From the NCBI GenBank assembly GCA_001949185.1, contig BDGG01000004.1, forward strand, positions 1,730,278 to 1,794,277: a stretch of 64,000 nucleotides of DNA, given 5' to 3'. Source of the DNA: Ramazzottius varieornatus. Its lineage: Eukaryota; Tardigrada; Eutardigrada; Parachela; Ramazzottiidae. A program made the position numbers and the translations under genes. Shown here piece after piece: positions 22,450 through 34,282 of this stretch. The notes beneath the pieces were generated by a model. It did no database searches, was not told the DNA's origin, and worked only from the letters and a program-made list of their open reading frames with translations. Positions within the stretch are counted from its first letter, which is position 1. Each line of letters begins with the position of its first letter.

Positions 22450-24578
22450 ATGATGGCTGGTCCATTGTACCATAAACAACTGCCCGTTGTCATCAGGACT
22501 GCGAACAACGACGATCGTCGTACCCAGGTCTCGCTGACCATGGAGTTGGATCGTTATCCCGGAATGGAGCGTGGAAGACTGCTGATAATCCGTCTGACAG
22601 ATGAAAGTGACGCCTATTTCCTCCATACGTTACGCATGACGTATGACGACTTCCATCTGCTGAAAGAACGCGAGAAACTCCTAATTGACTTCGATGCTTT
22701 CCCCAACCACGTCATGGGCTTCTTCGACCAGTGCCTTCAAGAGGAATTCAAACCCAACCCGAAGTTTATCATGCATCTTCACATCCACGCTCAAACCAGA
22801 GAATCCCGCTTGGACGTGGTGGAGACGAATGACTTTCAACATGTAACCAGGCTAAAGCTGGCTTTGCTTTCAGCAGACGATACCGAGATCAAGAAGTACC
22901 TGGCTGAATGTTTGAAGACGGCGAGGAGTGAGATGATGCGAATAGAAGCTCACGCGCAGAATTTGGAGAAAGATTTACGTTCACGGTTGCAAAGTAGCGA
23001 GAATTTGTTAACGAGAAAGACCGAAGAATTGGAAAAGCTGCAGTCAGAATGGAATTCTCGCTCGTCGTCGCTCCATGAGAAATACACAGCGGAGATGACA
23101 AAAGAAAGGGAGGTAGCGGCGAACAACCTGAAAGAGCTGCAGAACAAACTCGATGAAGAAAAGAAGTCGTTGGAGCTGAACGCGAAGAGGACGGTGAACA
23201 AGTTGGAGGCCAAGAATTACGAAGTGGAGAGCTTGAACAAGGATTTAATGGAAAAGAAGAGTCGGCTGGAAGGAGCTCTGCAAGAACTGAAAGATCGTTA
23301 TGGTTCGCTGGAAGAAGAAGCTCATAAGCGTAATGTCGAACTGCAGAACTGTAAGAGGCAGCTGAGCGAAGCGCAGAATAGGCTTCACGATGGCAAGAAC
23401 ATGAGAGACTCTATGGACGACTTGATCAAGAAACACCAGGATACCGTCACTCGTATGCAAGTCCGCATCGACGCTGCAGATGACCAGAACGTACGTCCTG
23501 ATAATTTTAATGGGATACGGCAACCTATTCATTTTTTCGGTTTCACTTTCCAGGTCAAACAGAGTAAAAATTTGGAGCAAAAAGATGCGCAGATTGGGAG
23601 ATTGCAGAAGGACCTACAATTGCAGACTAGTGAGCTCAACAAAGCCAACGAAATCATCAGGAAAATGCAGGCGGACAACAGAGCAACGAATGAAAAAGTA
23701 TATGCGTACTTTCATTATTTATACTGATATCTGTACGTCTTAGTAATTAATTTATTAGTATGCTGCGTCGTAGTTGAAAATCCGGAGCAATATTGTAATT
23801 CAACAAGAAAGTGTCCTTCATGAAACGAAGGCGCTCTTGGAAGCCGCTAAAGCTGAAGCGGAAGAGCTGAGGCGAAGTATCAAACAGAGGGACGCGGATA
23901 TCGCGGAACTCAAGACGAGTCTGGAGAAAGAGAAGGACGCACTGGCGGAAGCGGAAAAGTCTCTGGACAACAATGCCAACGTCATATCATGGCTTAATCG
24001 ACAACTCAATGTCGTGAATGGGAGATCTGTGCAAGCTCTCCATCCGTCAAATACACTTGCTGGAATGAACCCTGGCTATGCCGACGTAAGTTCAAACCTC
24101 TGCCTATCCAGAAATTAATCGGTATATTGGCTAACTTGAAAACGCTGGAATTTAAACAAAGCTAGAATTTTCTTATTTCAGCTAAATATTCCTGCCAAAC
24201 AGTGGAGCGGTCCCCCATCTGCACAAATAGCCCGCCCGACCTCGAGCGTGCCCAATGGGTTCCCCACCGTGAAGACGGTTTCCGCGTCTTCGGACACCTC
24301 ACCAGAGCAAAATTCGAGTGCGGCCAGAAGAGCTCGAAGCAACAGTATCGAGTAAGTTTTGTCTCGTTCTCTTTATAGTGCAGTATAACAGTACAGTATA
24401 AACGTGCTTCCGGTGTATATACGCTTGAATGTTTTTGAACAGAGTTTCAGAGCCAGTGGTCGATGCGAAATACTTGAGTAGTCCAATGAGCAACATAAGA
24501 CAACAGTCTCATGCCGGAAAACCGCCGCTTATTCCTACATCAGCCCTCAAGTCAGTCTCTTCCGCATATTTCCGCTGA
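22450..24578 (+). CDS. SASS6: Spindle assembly abnormal protein 6 (centriole cartwheel)
   Basis: Five exons: 22450-23490, 23554-23697, 23774-24085, 24182-24351, 24443-24578; 600 residues (human 657). The globular head domain spans about residues 10-165 and includes RLTDESDAYFLHTLRMTYDDF and the PISA-like stretch RLDVVETNDFQHVTRLKLAL. A long coiled coil follows to about residue 480, with KANEIIRKMQADN, VIQQESVLHETKA and WLNRQLN matching the conserved rod. The low-complexity tail ends in SSAYFR, close to the human SSAYF ending. SAS-6 oligomers set the nine-fold symmetry of the centriole. The start is the first of two adjacent Met codons directly upstream of the conserved head. Its neighbour on the right (SAP30BP) converges on it. 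Confidence 0.95.
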
Positions 24579-25120
24579 GTGACATTGATCCTGTCTAATC
24601 TTAGCCATCTGTCGTGAATTGTGACTTTGAACTTCCATTACTTCCGGGTTGGTTTTTTATCCTTGTAGAATATCAGCCTTCATTCCCTTCCGAAACACTG
24701 AAACACTATTTCACTGTCGTATGTTTTTTATCTGTCGTTCCTAGCCAGAATCTGGTTTTAGTATTCTCTGGTTCTTTCCGATTCTCGTAAGTTAGGAAGA
24801 AATGTGCGTGATATAAACGGCACCATTTGCTGCGTGGTCATGAATGGACCTATTGTTACGGTAGACAAGGGTGATAACAACCGTGAGATGATCTATGGGA
24901 TACAGATCACAGTCTTTACACGAGATACTCGCTGGACCCGAATCAAAAAAGTAAGCTCACAGTAAGAAACTAGCAAAACCGATTCACGCAGAAAATGCGT
25001 TAAGAGGAAGTGAGAGCGTACTGCCCCCCTCAACGATATGATCCTCGGCGACGGTTCCACGCTCTGACCAAAGACCAACCAACAGACCACCCCGATGTCC
25101 TTTCAGAAATCTCCGCCGAG

Positions 25121-25816
25121 TTATCTTGTCGACTTTGACAGGTTCCCGCTGGATGGTATCTTGGTCATGACTTGTCCGGTCATCTTAGCTGCGAGTAAGT
25201 TGTTAGCGACGATAGGCTTTGCAGGACCTGTTTCCCACCTGGACTTCCGTTTCGCGTCTGCACTCGAATCCACTCCTCCTTTTGCTCTCTTCTCTCGCTG
25301 ATACTTCTCCATAGCGGCTGCTTGAGCGTCTGCCAGCTGTTCGACGGTGATGTGGTCCGCGCCATCACGATCCCAGCGTTTAGGATCAAAGTCTGCAGGA
25401 GGGAAGTTGGTACCATACTCATCGATCTTGCAATGCTCGATCAGCTTCTCGTATATACTGGGATTCCTGAACTCTTTGTTTCTCTGGATGTTGTCGTTGA
25501 TGCTTACTCCATCCTTCCGTTGCTTCTCGGCCATGGCTGCTATCTTGCTTTCCAGTTCAGGGGAGATGGGACCACGTGTTTCATCTGGAATCCGTACTTG
25601 CTCAGTATCCGTTAAACCAATACACTGGGGGAAACCAATAGGAGTTGCCGCGGTCGTGTGCTCTTCGGCAAGGGATGAAACAGCTTCGGAAGGCACCGTG
25701 GTATCAGCACCGCCACCAATGTGAAGTCTGGAAAGTGCGTTACGGGACTGCACTTCTTCGTGCCGTCCATGATCGCTCTCCTCGTCGGATTCCCCATAGT
25801 TGGTTAGCAGAGGCAT
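25121..25816 (-). CDS. SAP30BP: SAP30-binding protein (HCNGP family)
   Basis: Intronless frame of 231 residues (human about 308). The acidic N-terminus (NYGESDEESDHGRHEE) precedes the HCNGP core. Core matches are NIQRNKEFRNPSIYEKLIEH, IDEYGTNFPPADFDP and W-rich/lysine segments, with KRKSRWETG near the C-terminus. The family binds the SAP30/Sin3 corepressor and has also been tied to splicing of short introns, which would suit a genome with very short introns. The absence of introns contrasts with every other conserved gene here and could reflect intron loss through a reverse-transcribed copy; no poly(A) tract or direct repeats were seen to prove that. The 540 bp between it and SAS-6 holds no gene that I can see. 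Confidence 0.9.
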   Translation of the reverse strand: MPLLTNYGESDEESDHGRHEEVQSRNALSRLHIGGGADTTVPSEAVSSLAEEHTTAATPIGFPQCIGLTDTEQVRIPDETRGPISPELESKIAAMAEKQRKDGVSINDNIQRNKEFRNPSIYEKLIEHCKIDEYGTNFPPADFDPKRWDRDGADHITVEQLADAQAAAMEKYQREKRAKGGVDSSADAKRKSRWETGPAKPIVANNLLAAKMTGQVMTKIPSSGNLSKSTR

Positions 25817-26070
25817 TTCCGTCCGCGGACGCAGTCCCTCTGGCGAAGAACCTACAAGCAGGAACCAGATGGCCTCTTAACCTGCAAACTGATATGAATA
25901 AACCTCCGCGGGTTGGGAAGGGTACCGCGTCACAGGTTTGAGTGCTGAAACTTCTGAGTTCTGACGAGGAATGACCTCAGTGAGTACGCGTACTGTATGG
26001 TAAACTGGTAATTAGGATTACCTCGAACGAGGCTAGAGGCCTGGGCCGCAGGTCAAAAAGTACGCTGCAT

Positions 26071-26610
26071 CTGCGCTGCGCCCTTTCCCGTATTCGGCAA
26101 CTGCGCTGCGCTGCGTAAATTGGACCGGAGGGACGGTGCAACTGCGCTGCGCCTTACTGTACCTGCGAGGCCACTGCGCTGCGGTTTTAATAACAAATTT
26201 CCATTAGAGCTCTAATCATTCGGCTAACAAAAAGCAGTTCACAGCAAAGTGCGTTGAAGCTTCCTACGGAACTGACTTTGTCAAAGTCTGAAACTTCCGA
26301 TCACAGTGACAGTTTAAATATAACTAGCAGTAACTAGTGTACTAAGCGAGTTACGGTTAGGCAAAACACTATTTCGGGGAAAGCTTGCGCGACCAGTCGT
26401 TGTTATATGATGAACAGAATACACCTAGCGAACAGGGGTTGGATAACGGCCACTTACCGGGAGATCCTTAGTTCGAAAATCGAAAACTCTCTTTTTGGGT
26501 CATTTCCAGCTGCGCTGCCGTAGCTTGCCAGACGCCGCATACCGCGCTGCGCTGCACGCAAAGGTGAAAGTGAATGCTGCAACAGCGCTGCCACGCAGCG
26601 CAGTACAGCG
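26071..26610. repeat. Clustered GCGCTGCG repeats
   Basis: The decamer CTGCGCTGCG appears at 26071, 26101, 26142 and 26173. Related copies lie at 26511 and 26543, and an inverted copy (CGCAGCGCAG) at about 26595. The two groups are about 330 bp apart and partly inverted, as if flanking a unit. No coding frame uses them consistently. They could be a decayed repeat element or a protein-binding array upstream of SAP30BP. Confidence 0.6.
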
Positions 26611-27123
26611 CACGCGGCCAGATCCCGGGCTCTAAACGAGGCTGTGCAAAGTGTAAGAGAGTCTGAGTCGTACCTCACCAGGCATTGCAGTACGCACTGG
26701 AAGCGCTCTGTACCTTCCCAAAATTTTTTTCTGAAATTTTTCCAGATTTCTTTGGTTTTTTTCTGGTCATGTCATATGTCATATTATGTAATATTACATA
26801 CAAAATATCATGTACACTGACGTCACATCACGTGGTACATGCGTCACCGTTTATACTCACCATAGGTAGATAGATTTGTTGAGCCTCGACAATCTAGTCG
26901 ACGGCTTCCTCGACCGTCAGGGGATAACGAAACATAAAAGTACATTTCTGACAGCTTTGGCAAGTGGAAGCGATCAGGACCAACTTCAGAAGATCGACAC
27001 ACAGAAATTACAATCCGAGATCAGGCACCAGAAAGGAAGTGGAAAACTCGCACAACCATAGCAGAGAGAGCTAACCACCAAACAAGGAATGAGGGAGCGT
27101 TCTTTCCGCCTTCGTCCAGGTGC

Positions 27124-27546
27124 TCACTCGTCCATTTCCATGTCCGACTGGTTCCGTCGTTCCCGGTTTGATGCTCGAGCTGGTCCATGTGTGTGGTTGG
27201 GTTTTTGCTGTCCATCGTGAGGGTCTTCTTCGCCGTCTTGGGCTCGCCCTCCGAACCTGGTAGTACCGGCGGGAGGTTGATCCGCCTGGCTCGGCGGGTC
27301 GAGGTTCCAGTGGCGTTTCGGGGGCCATCCTCCTCTACAGTTCCGGAGGCAGGTTCCCCGTTGTCCGTAACTATTACGTCCACTTCCCTGATGGCCGCCA
27401 CGTCCACTTCCCTGATGGCCGCCACGTCCACTTCCCTGATGGCCGCCACGTCCACTTCCCTGATGGCCGCCACGTCCACTGCCCCATCCAGCGCCATGGC
27501 CGCCCGCACGACCACCGCCGCGTGACGCGTCTGTCAGAGCGGCCAT
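27124..27546 (-). CDS. RGG-rich reading frame, possibly partial or broken
   Basis: A 140-codon frame begins DASRGGGRAGGHGAG, passes through repeated SGRGGHQG units and ends in an acidic NQSDMEMDE. RGG/RG regions like this bind RNA. Just upstream, about 27548-27595 on the same strand, a second Arg/Gly-rich stretch (NRNRGRGYGGRGG) lies in another frame and is stopped soon after. Either a very small intron, a frameshift or an assembly error separates the two. A further proline-rich stretch lies between that and the U6 gene. The gene's true extent is unknown, and I do not recognise a specific family. Confidence 0.35.
   Translation of the reverse strand: MAALTDASRGGGRAGGHGAGWGSGRGGHQGSGRGGHQGSGRGGHQGSGRGGHQGSGRNSYGQRGTCLRNCRGGWPPKRHWNLDPPSQADQPPAGTTRFGGRAQDGEEDPHDGQQKPNHTHGPARASNRERRNQSDMEMDE
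27377..27480. repeat. 24-bp tandem repeat, 4.3 copies
   Basis: Four identical 24-bp units plus 8 bp (units at 27377, 27401, 27425 and 27449). They encode the SGRGGHQG octapeptide in the minus-strand RGG frame. Identity between units points to recent expansion or ongoing homogenisation. Confidence 0.9.
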
Positions 27547-27713
27547 AAGGTACCGCCACGCCCACCGTAGCCCCGACCTCGGTTTCTGTTTGAGTTACGT
27601 TAATGAGGCGGTTGATTGCCGAGGCGACGGTGATCGAAGGGTTTGGGCGGTGGGCCGATCGACCCCAAATTGATTTTCACATCCGGTCGACCCGTACCGA
27701 CAGGGCTGTTGGA

Positions 27714-27822
27714 AAAAAAGTTTGAAAACGCTTCGCGATTTTTGCGTGTCATCCTTGCGCAGGGGCCATGCTAATCTTCTCTGTATTGTTTCCAATTTAG
27801 TATATGGGGGCCGAAGCCACCA
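27714..27822 (-). ncRNA. RNU6: U6 spliceosomal snRNA
   Basis: Recognised directly. On the minus strand, GGCTTCGGC opens the 5' stem-loop. It is followed by CATATACTAAA, the ACAGAGA box (ATACAGAGAAGATTAGC), the AGC triad, CATGGCCCCTGCGCAAGGAT, GACACGCAAA and GAAGCGTTTTC. It ends in a run of seven T, the Pol III terminator. The 5' stem differs in sequence from human but still pairs (TGG/CCA, GGC/GCC around UUCG), which argues for function rather than a pseudogene. U6 is the catalytic RNA of the spliceosome. The exact 5' end is uncertain by a few bases. It is divergent from WDR81, whose start is about 445 bp away. Confidence 0.94.
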
Positions 27823-27855
27823 GCTGGGGTGAATGGCCAAATAGTTATCTGAGGC

Positions 27856-27863
27856 AATTTAAA
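27856..27863 (-). promoter_or_regulatory. TATA-like box of the U6 gene
   Basis: TTTAAATT on the minus strand lies about 34-41 bp upstream of the predicted U6 5' end, near the distance expected for the TATA element of a type 3 Pol III promoter. A proximal sequence element would be expected near -60, but its consensus is lineage-specific and was not identified. Confidence 0.35.
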
Positions 27864-28266
27864 GCCCTCTTTTAGTCTCGCTGAGACTGCCGTCGACGCA
27901 TTTCAAGCCATCAATGGAAAATGCGTACCGTCAGCAAAACAACAATCTGACACGATTGCGAAATTGCTATAATTTGAGTCTGCGCAGTGAATGCGCGATT
28001 TGTGCCAGACTTTAGTCTGGTGCAACACCCGCAAGGTCCCGCCTCTCATAATGCGCCGTTCCAATACTGACAAATCTTCCGTGTAGAGTGAGCCGCACGA
28101 AGATCTGCTTTCGCGGATTTATCTGGAGCTATTTTCCCGAGCAGATCAACGGGTCGTTTTAGGAAGGGCCGGATCGACGGTACATGTACCTCTTGTTTAT
28201 ATAAAACTGCGCGCTTCGGACACTGGGACTAATCGCACTTTGAATCCATGATCGTGCGCTCGGAGA

Positions 28267-31200
28267 ATGGTTCATACATTTCCGGAGGAGGACTTCTGCT
28301 TTTGGCCACACTACGTCCGCAGACTGTCTGAAGATGGTGCTCACTGTTTATGCCTGGTCAGCAAGCCATGGGTGGAGCGGATCATCATGGAGAACTGCCG
28401 AAGTGCGTGCCTTACGCCTCCTGACCCGCATCCGTCGCTCTCGGACATCGAGGTACAGTTACTCCTCACCAGGTCGGATGCGTTGCCTGCCCGTGATCCA
28501 TGGATGAGATTGGAGCTGTACCGGATACCACTGAACCCCTCCGCGCTACTTAACCGTAGGTACAGGCCTGAATATGACCGCTCTTGATCCTACGAAACAT
28601 CGCTGTTTCCTGTCCAGTTATGGTACGTTGTGTGTGTAGATGTTTCCCTGATGCTCAACCGGAAGTCGAACGTGACAACTTACCAGAAGAAGAGAAGATG
28701 AATCTGCTACTGGTGAGGCTCGCTGTTGCTGTCTACAAACTCACATATTGTGTTCAATATGTTTGTGTTTCTTCTCGGCAGAATGAACTGCAGTCCAACG
28801 AGCTTCTACGGAGACACGGAAGTAGTATTCATGCCATGCTGACGAACTTTGCAGTGGACACCGTTAGCGCCCTCGATACCGTCAGATATCTCTGTGACTC
28901 TATCCTGGGTTGTCCTTTCTTGGACTTCTCAGAGATCTCAAGTGCTCCTTGTGATACCGTGGTTCTGCCCAACATTCTCGCACCGGTCTTCGTCGCCTGC
29001 ATGGTGGACCATTTCGTGCTGGCTTTTCCGTATCGACCACTTACGTTGACTAGCTGTATAAGGTTCTCACCGGCGCTCATCTCAACGGACGCTGCAGCCT
29101 CTTTCGTACTGTTCCAGCTCCTCTTTGTCTTCGCGTACTTTCAACAGAATGGCTTTTACCTGGGAGATATCGAAACTTCGGACGTGCTGATCAAGGAGAA
29201 CTTATGGATCGAAGTGAAGCCTGTCAGTGTGTTCAGAGCATTGAGTAGACTGGAGGTGAAACCACCTGTTGATCAGCGGAGCGAGTTAGCGAGGAAGAAC
29301 CAAGACGCCGAGAGTGGAGAAGATGAAGAATCTTGTAAACTATCGGAGTGGACGGTACGTAGAATGTCACTTGCAAGCTCTGCGAAACACTCATAGCTTT
29401 TGTTCTGTAGGCTTTATGGTGTTTGGGGAAGATATCCAACTATGAGTACTTGCACGCCATCAACCACGCAGCTGGACGAGACTTTACTCCCGATTACTAT
29501 CCAATTTTCCCCTGGGTGACTGACTTCAGTTCTCCTGACGGATGGAGGGATCTGACCAGGTTATCTATTCTATCTTCATACCTTGGAGCATCAGGTCGAA
29601 ACAGCAATACTGTGTCTGCATAAACGGGTGTATTGTAGGTCGAAATATCACCTGACTAAAGGAGACCGACAGCTGGATCTCACATTTAACACGTTGGAAA
29701 GCGGCATGGTACCTCATCACATTCCGGAAACCTTCAGTGACTTGACATTCTACATCTACAACGCAAGAAGAATACCAAAATCGGTCCTTTGCCAGTACGT
29801 CCGAAAGAAGTTCGTTGCTGCCGAATACCCTGCGTCGTAAGTGACGTTTTGCACATGCCCACCTTCAACCATAGTAATCTTCAGTGAAGTCCCATAAAAT
29901 GGGTTGTGCCTTGGGCAGGATGGAAAGATTGTACAGATGGACGCCAGACGAGTGCATTCCCGAATTCTATTCCGATCCGTCCATCTTCAAGTCAATTCAC
30001 AGCGACCTGCCCGATTTGGCGCTACCTTCCTGGTGTAACTCCGTGGACGAGTTCCTCAACTTTCATCGTCAGGTCCTTGAACACCCGAGGGTTACACACT
30101 CTCTGCACCACTGGATCGACCTCAACTTTGGCTATAAGCTGTCGGGCGAAGCCGCGGTCGCCGCCAAGAATGTCATTTTGTCGCTGGTGGCGCCGCAAAC
30201 CCGACTGAAGAATCACGGTATCAACCAGATTTTCAAACTCCCTCATCCGCCGCGGTTCCAGAGCAACCCCTGGTATTTGAAGGCTCTAATACCGCCCTTG
30301 AGTTCGAGGAAAAAACGCGGTCAGAAAGTTGTCGCGGAAGACACGATTTCCATATCCAGTGAAGACTTCTGCGACGATGCCGTCCTCGAGATGGAGAGTG
30401 TTGCCGAGAAGGTCTCTTCGCGATCTATTTCAGCAGGTAACGTTCCATGGTCTAAAGATCCACCAGAATAATGTGCGCTCCTGTATTTAGCTTTTGCGTT
30501 CAAGTTTGGTATGATTGGTGTCGAACAGGTTACACTGCGGAGCTTGAAGGACTAGAGACGCTACTGGAGTTGTGCTTTTCTCTGGGTCACAGTGAGCCAA
30601 TGATTCTCGTGGACTTCGTTCACAGTACTGCGTCCAGTCATGACGGCAGGAGCGTTCTTTTACGCAGTGAGCTTCAAGCATTTGCTTGTGTGGCTCTCGA
30701 AGTTCTGCTTCATGGTGATGGGGTCGGTATGAAGACTGAAAACGAGTCCTTGGACGCACGTGTACAGCGTTTCAAGACTCGAGTTTCGCGAAAGGGTTCA
30801 ACTTCGAGTAGGTCGAAAATGGTCGACTCAATGAGGGCTTTGCTGGCCAAGGATGTCTTTCCATATTCCGCAGTCCAGATACTGGATAACGAGGACAAGG
30901 TTTTCAAGATCCCCGACTGGATACATCCCTTGCATTCATTCGTCTGCCAATTGCAGTCAAAATCAGGTAGGGCATGGGTACACTGGATTGGAAAGATTAA
31001 AACTACAATACAGAATTTATCTGATGAAGATTTTGCGATTTTTAGTTGATGTGGAGGCGTTGGAAGATGCGATGGAGATGATGAATCAGGACGGCTTCTC
31101 TATCCTTTCGCCGTTCTTGCATGACTTGTTCGTTCACGATGGCCGGGCAAAGTACGCCTGTCTGTTACTGGACCCTGTTGTGAAGTACTACGGACCAACA

Positions 31201-34200
31201 AGAGCTACGGACACTCTTCGGGCGGCTCTGTGCCGCATGCACGCAGATCTGCCTTCGAACTCGTCAGACTACAACGAGCTCTTCGACACAGAGTTTCTCA
31301 GCTCGATGCTAATACGTTTCGGCACGAAGAATTTTCTCCGCTTGTTCGTCATGCCTCTGATCGAGAAATTGGCGGACCTCCAGCCAGTGGCAGTCGTCCT
31401 TCCCGAAACTGAGGTGCTGGAACTGCTGGAAGAACAGCCCATCTTTCCATTAGAAGAAGAGGATGTACAAAACGAGACCGTAGAACGGGCGTTACTGTTG
31501 TCCGTAACGGAGATCGATACTGTCCAGACGAAAATTATCAGCGCTCTGGTCTGGTTGGCGGAAGACTTGGGGCCGGTTCTTTGTGCTCGCTTCATCACGG
31601 GGAACCTCCTGAAGTCCCTGTCCTTGTGTTATGTGGATCCGGACGGACTGAGTCCAACAAGCACGAGCAACATGGTAAGTAGCAGTAAATCTTTCCTATA
31701 TGCTGGATTGGAAACGTTCTTTTTTCATACCTTGAAGCAATGTCTGGTCATTGGTATTTGAGATAATGTTTGCCCGCAGGAAGGTCTCGGAAGGTCGAAG
31801 TTGGCTGGAGATATGGCAGCTCTAGGAGTAACTGAGGCCCTGCTGCAGGTTACATTGGTGTATGGGCGTTCCTTCATTTGGAACCAGTACTTTCCATATG
31901 CCGCCGAGCTAGCGAAGGACGCTTTGCGAAACTTGACGTCTCTCAACGCAGCGGGTCTTCTGGGCTGTATGGAAATGATGTTCCTCCTACTGTCGGAAGA
32001 GAGCGGAACGATACCGGACGACATCCTTGTGGACAATCTGCCCTCTCAGATTGTCAACGAAATACTACTCCCGGTGGTGAAGCTCTTGACCAGCACATCA
32101 CACTTGTTCCCTCTAGGTTCGTCATCGGCGTGCTCCACTATTCCTTGTAGCAAATATTGGGTGCGCTTGTTGTAGGAACCGTCGCAAGGAAAATTCTGAC
32201 AACGAAATGGACCGATTTGATCTACGTGCTGTCAAACAGGATCGGGCGAGAAGAGGCCAGAAAAGACTTCACCGATCCTCTACTAGTCACTTTCTTCAGT
32301 GTATTTTCTCGGCTTTACGAGAACCAGCCCGCAGACACTGTAGACGATTGTTTTCCGTCGGTTACGGAAGGCCGCGAAGTTCGCGAGAACATGTCCTCTG
32401 CGCCGACCCAGCATTCGTTCGGATCGCCATTCGTGACCATCGATAGGGACTCTCTCAGTGGCGAGCTGAAGGTCGGGAGCCCTGTTGCAGCATCACTGGA
32501 TTCCATCCCGACCAGTCCGGAACCACCAAGAGGTAATGTGCTTATTCGTTACGAGAACATCAAGTCGCTGCTAACACAGTTTGCCATTCTTCCAGTTGTC
32601 GTACCATATGAGCAGAACGAGACCGATGTCATCGCTGAGCTCAAAGAGGTCTTCACAGAAAGCTTGGCGTTTGACACATATGTCTGCTTCTGCCGGCTCT
32701 TGGGTCAACTTCATATGAACGAAAAGCTGATCAATGGCGACCTGCTGCATGAGATTTGTAGTAACCGCGCTCCAGACACGCAGAAGGTTTCTCAGTCGGT
32801 TCCGGTTCCTTCTCGTACGCCGATCGCTCTGCAGAGCTCGAGCCACAACGTTGTCGCGCCCGTACGAGTCCACAGCAACAACAGGTCGGCCAACACTCCC
32901 GCAGCGATGCCCCTTTCTCCAAGGACCGAGTAAGTAGACCATAAATAGGCTGCTGCCCTTACGCACCGAAATATTTCTTGTCATACCCTTTTGGTCCTCA
33001 CAAATGTTCTGAATTCCTACAGAGAGCACCAGACTCAGCCTACTGCTGCCTCTGTAGTAGACCGAAGACTAGAGGGTAACTGGCTGGCTCACTGGCAGTA
33101 CGAACTCGGCCATGGACGTCCCGGCGTATCATGGGATATCAAACAAATTCCACTGCAGACGTTTACGTGTAGGTTGACTAACCCAAATTTTTATTTCTTT
33201 TCTGTCTTTTCCATTGCCTCGTAAAAGCATAATTCAGTTAGCTGATGCGATGACTTTTGTAGCTCATTCCGGTCAAGTGAAGTCTATCCTAGTTCTGGAT
33301 AGCGAGAACAGCTTCATCAGTGGAGGGAAAGACAAGACTGTTCGCCTATGGAACATTCGTAGCTCAGGTTCAGGCGACCGGATATCACAAGCCGAGGGAC
33401 TGTACGTTGAACACAAGAGGCCCGTGTCCGACATCTGCTTCTTGGCCAGAGAAAGACAGATAGCATCATCGGATGGCGTAGTCCACTTGTGGGACCCCTG
33501 GACGATAACCACGCTGGGGCGTATCGATCTGCTCTCGCCGGCCATCTGTGTAGATTGTTCCGCGGCGCCCAGCAGTGTCTTGTTCGTGGGACACGGTAGT
33601 GAGCAGACCTCATTCGTGTCGAGGTTTGACGTACGGGTCAAGACTTCAGCTACGTACTCGGGAAGGTTCATCGTGACGGTACCGAGCAGCACAGAGTCCG
33701 TGCTCCGCGCGCTGGTCGTCTCTCCGGATGACACGTGGTTCGCCTGCGGCTTCTCGTCCGGTAACATCACTGTGGACATTTTTTATTTGATAAAAACTGG
33801 ACAATCCTCTGAACAACTCTGTTGCATGCGGGACAAGTGGTGTTTTTGCAGGTATAATCTCGGTGTTTGACCAGAGAACCGGAATGCTGTTCGCCACATG
33901 GAAGCCCTACGACCACGACGTCCAAGAGCTTCAAGCGATCACTGGCTCCGTTCTGGCTTCTGTCGGACTGGACAACGATATTTCCTTATGGGATATCAAG
34001 CGAGATGTGGATGACAGACTGCTGTGCAAGATCGAAGGCTTCTCTGACTCGATCCTCAAAACCGTCTTGACGAAAGAAGGTGACGAGGCAGATGCGCTAG
34101 TTCTGATGAACGGAAGTCGGGTAGGCGTGGCGGCTGATATCCTCCACGGCGCCAGCGAAGTCGTCACGACCAAGGTGCGCCACGAATCACTAAAGGGACA

Positions 34201-34282
34201 TTTCTCGACCATGACTGTCCTGCCGATGAACCGTCAGATTCTTTTAGGAAGTGAAACTGGTCACATTTTATTGATGTGTTGA
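28267..34282 (+). CDS. WDR81: WDR81, BEACH and WD40 protein of endosomes
   Basis: Thirteen exons: 28267-28559, 28640-28712, 28782-29354, 29411-29559, 29639-29836, 29919-30436, 30529-30966, 31046-31674, 31780-32116, 32176-32929, 33023-33168, 33263-33760, 33852-34282; 1678 residues (human 1941). The BEACH domain starts near residue 314: KISNYEYLHAIN, TKGDRQLDLTFNTLESG, WTPDECIPEFYSDPSIF and HHWIDLNFGYKLSG are all typical. A helical middle region follows. The C-terminal WD40 propeller begins at NWLAHWQYELG, with GGKDKTVRLWN and LLGSETGHILL. WDR81 with WDR91 lowers PI3P synthesis during early-to-late endosome conversion and also acts in autophagy. Two points are uncertain. Intron 32117-32175 has a weak donor (gttcgt). 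A 63-nt in-frame piece, 32534-32596, has intron-like ends and may be spliced out. Confidence 0.95.

Noticed and set aside
22087-22626. Minus-strand frame of 179 codons over the SAS-6 start
   Set aside because: It overlaps conserved SAS-6 head-domain coding sequence on the plus strand and has no recognisable domain.
26071-26610. CRISPR array
   Set aside because: Repeats are short, partly inverted and irregularly spaced, and the genome is animal.
27021-27515. Alternative minus frame with VDVAAIRE repeats
   Set aside because: Same 24-bp repeat read in another frame; the RGG frame has the composition of a known protein class, although neither is proven.
32077-32150. Intron 32077-32150 in WDR81
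   Set aside because: It would remove a conserved LLPVVKLLTS segment; the 59-nt intron 32117-32175 keeps it and joins in phase.
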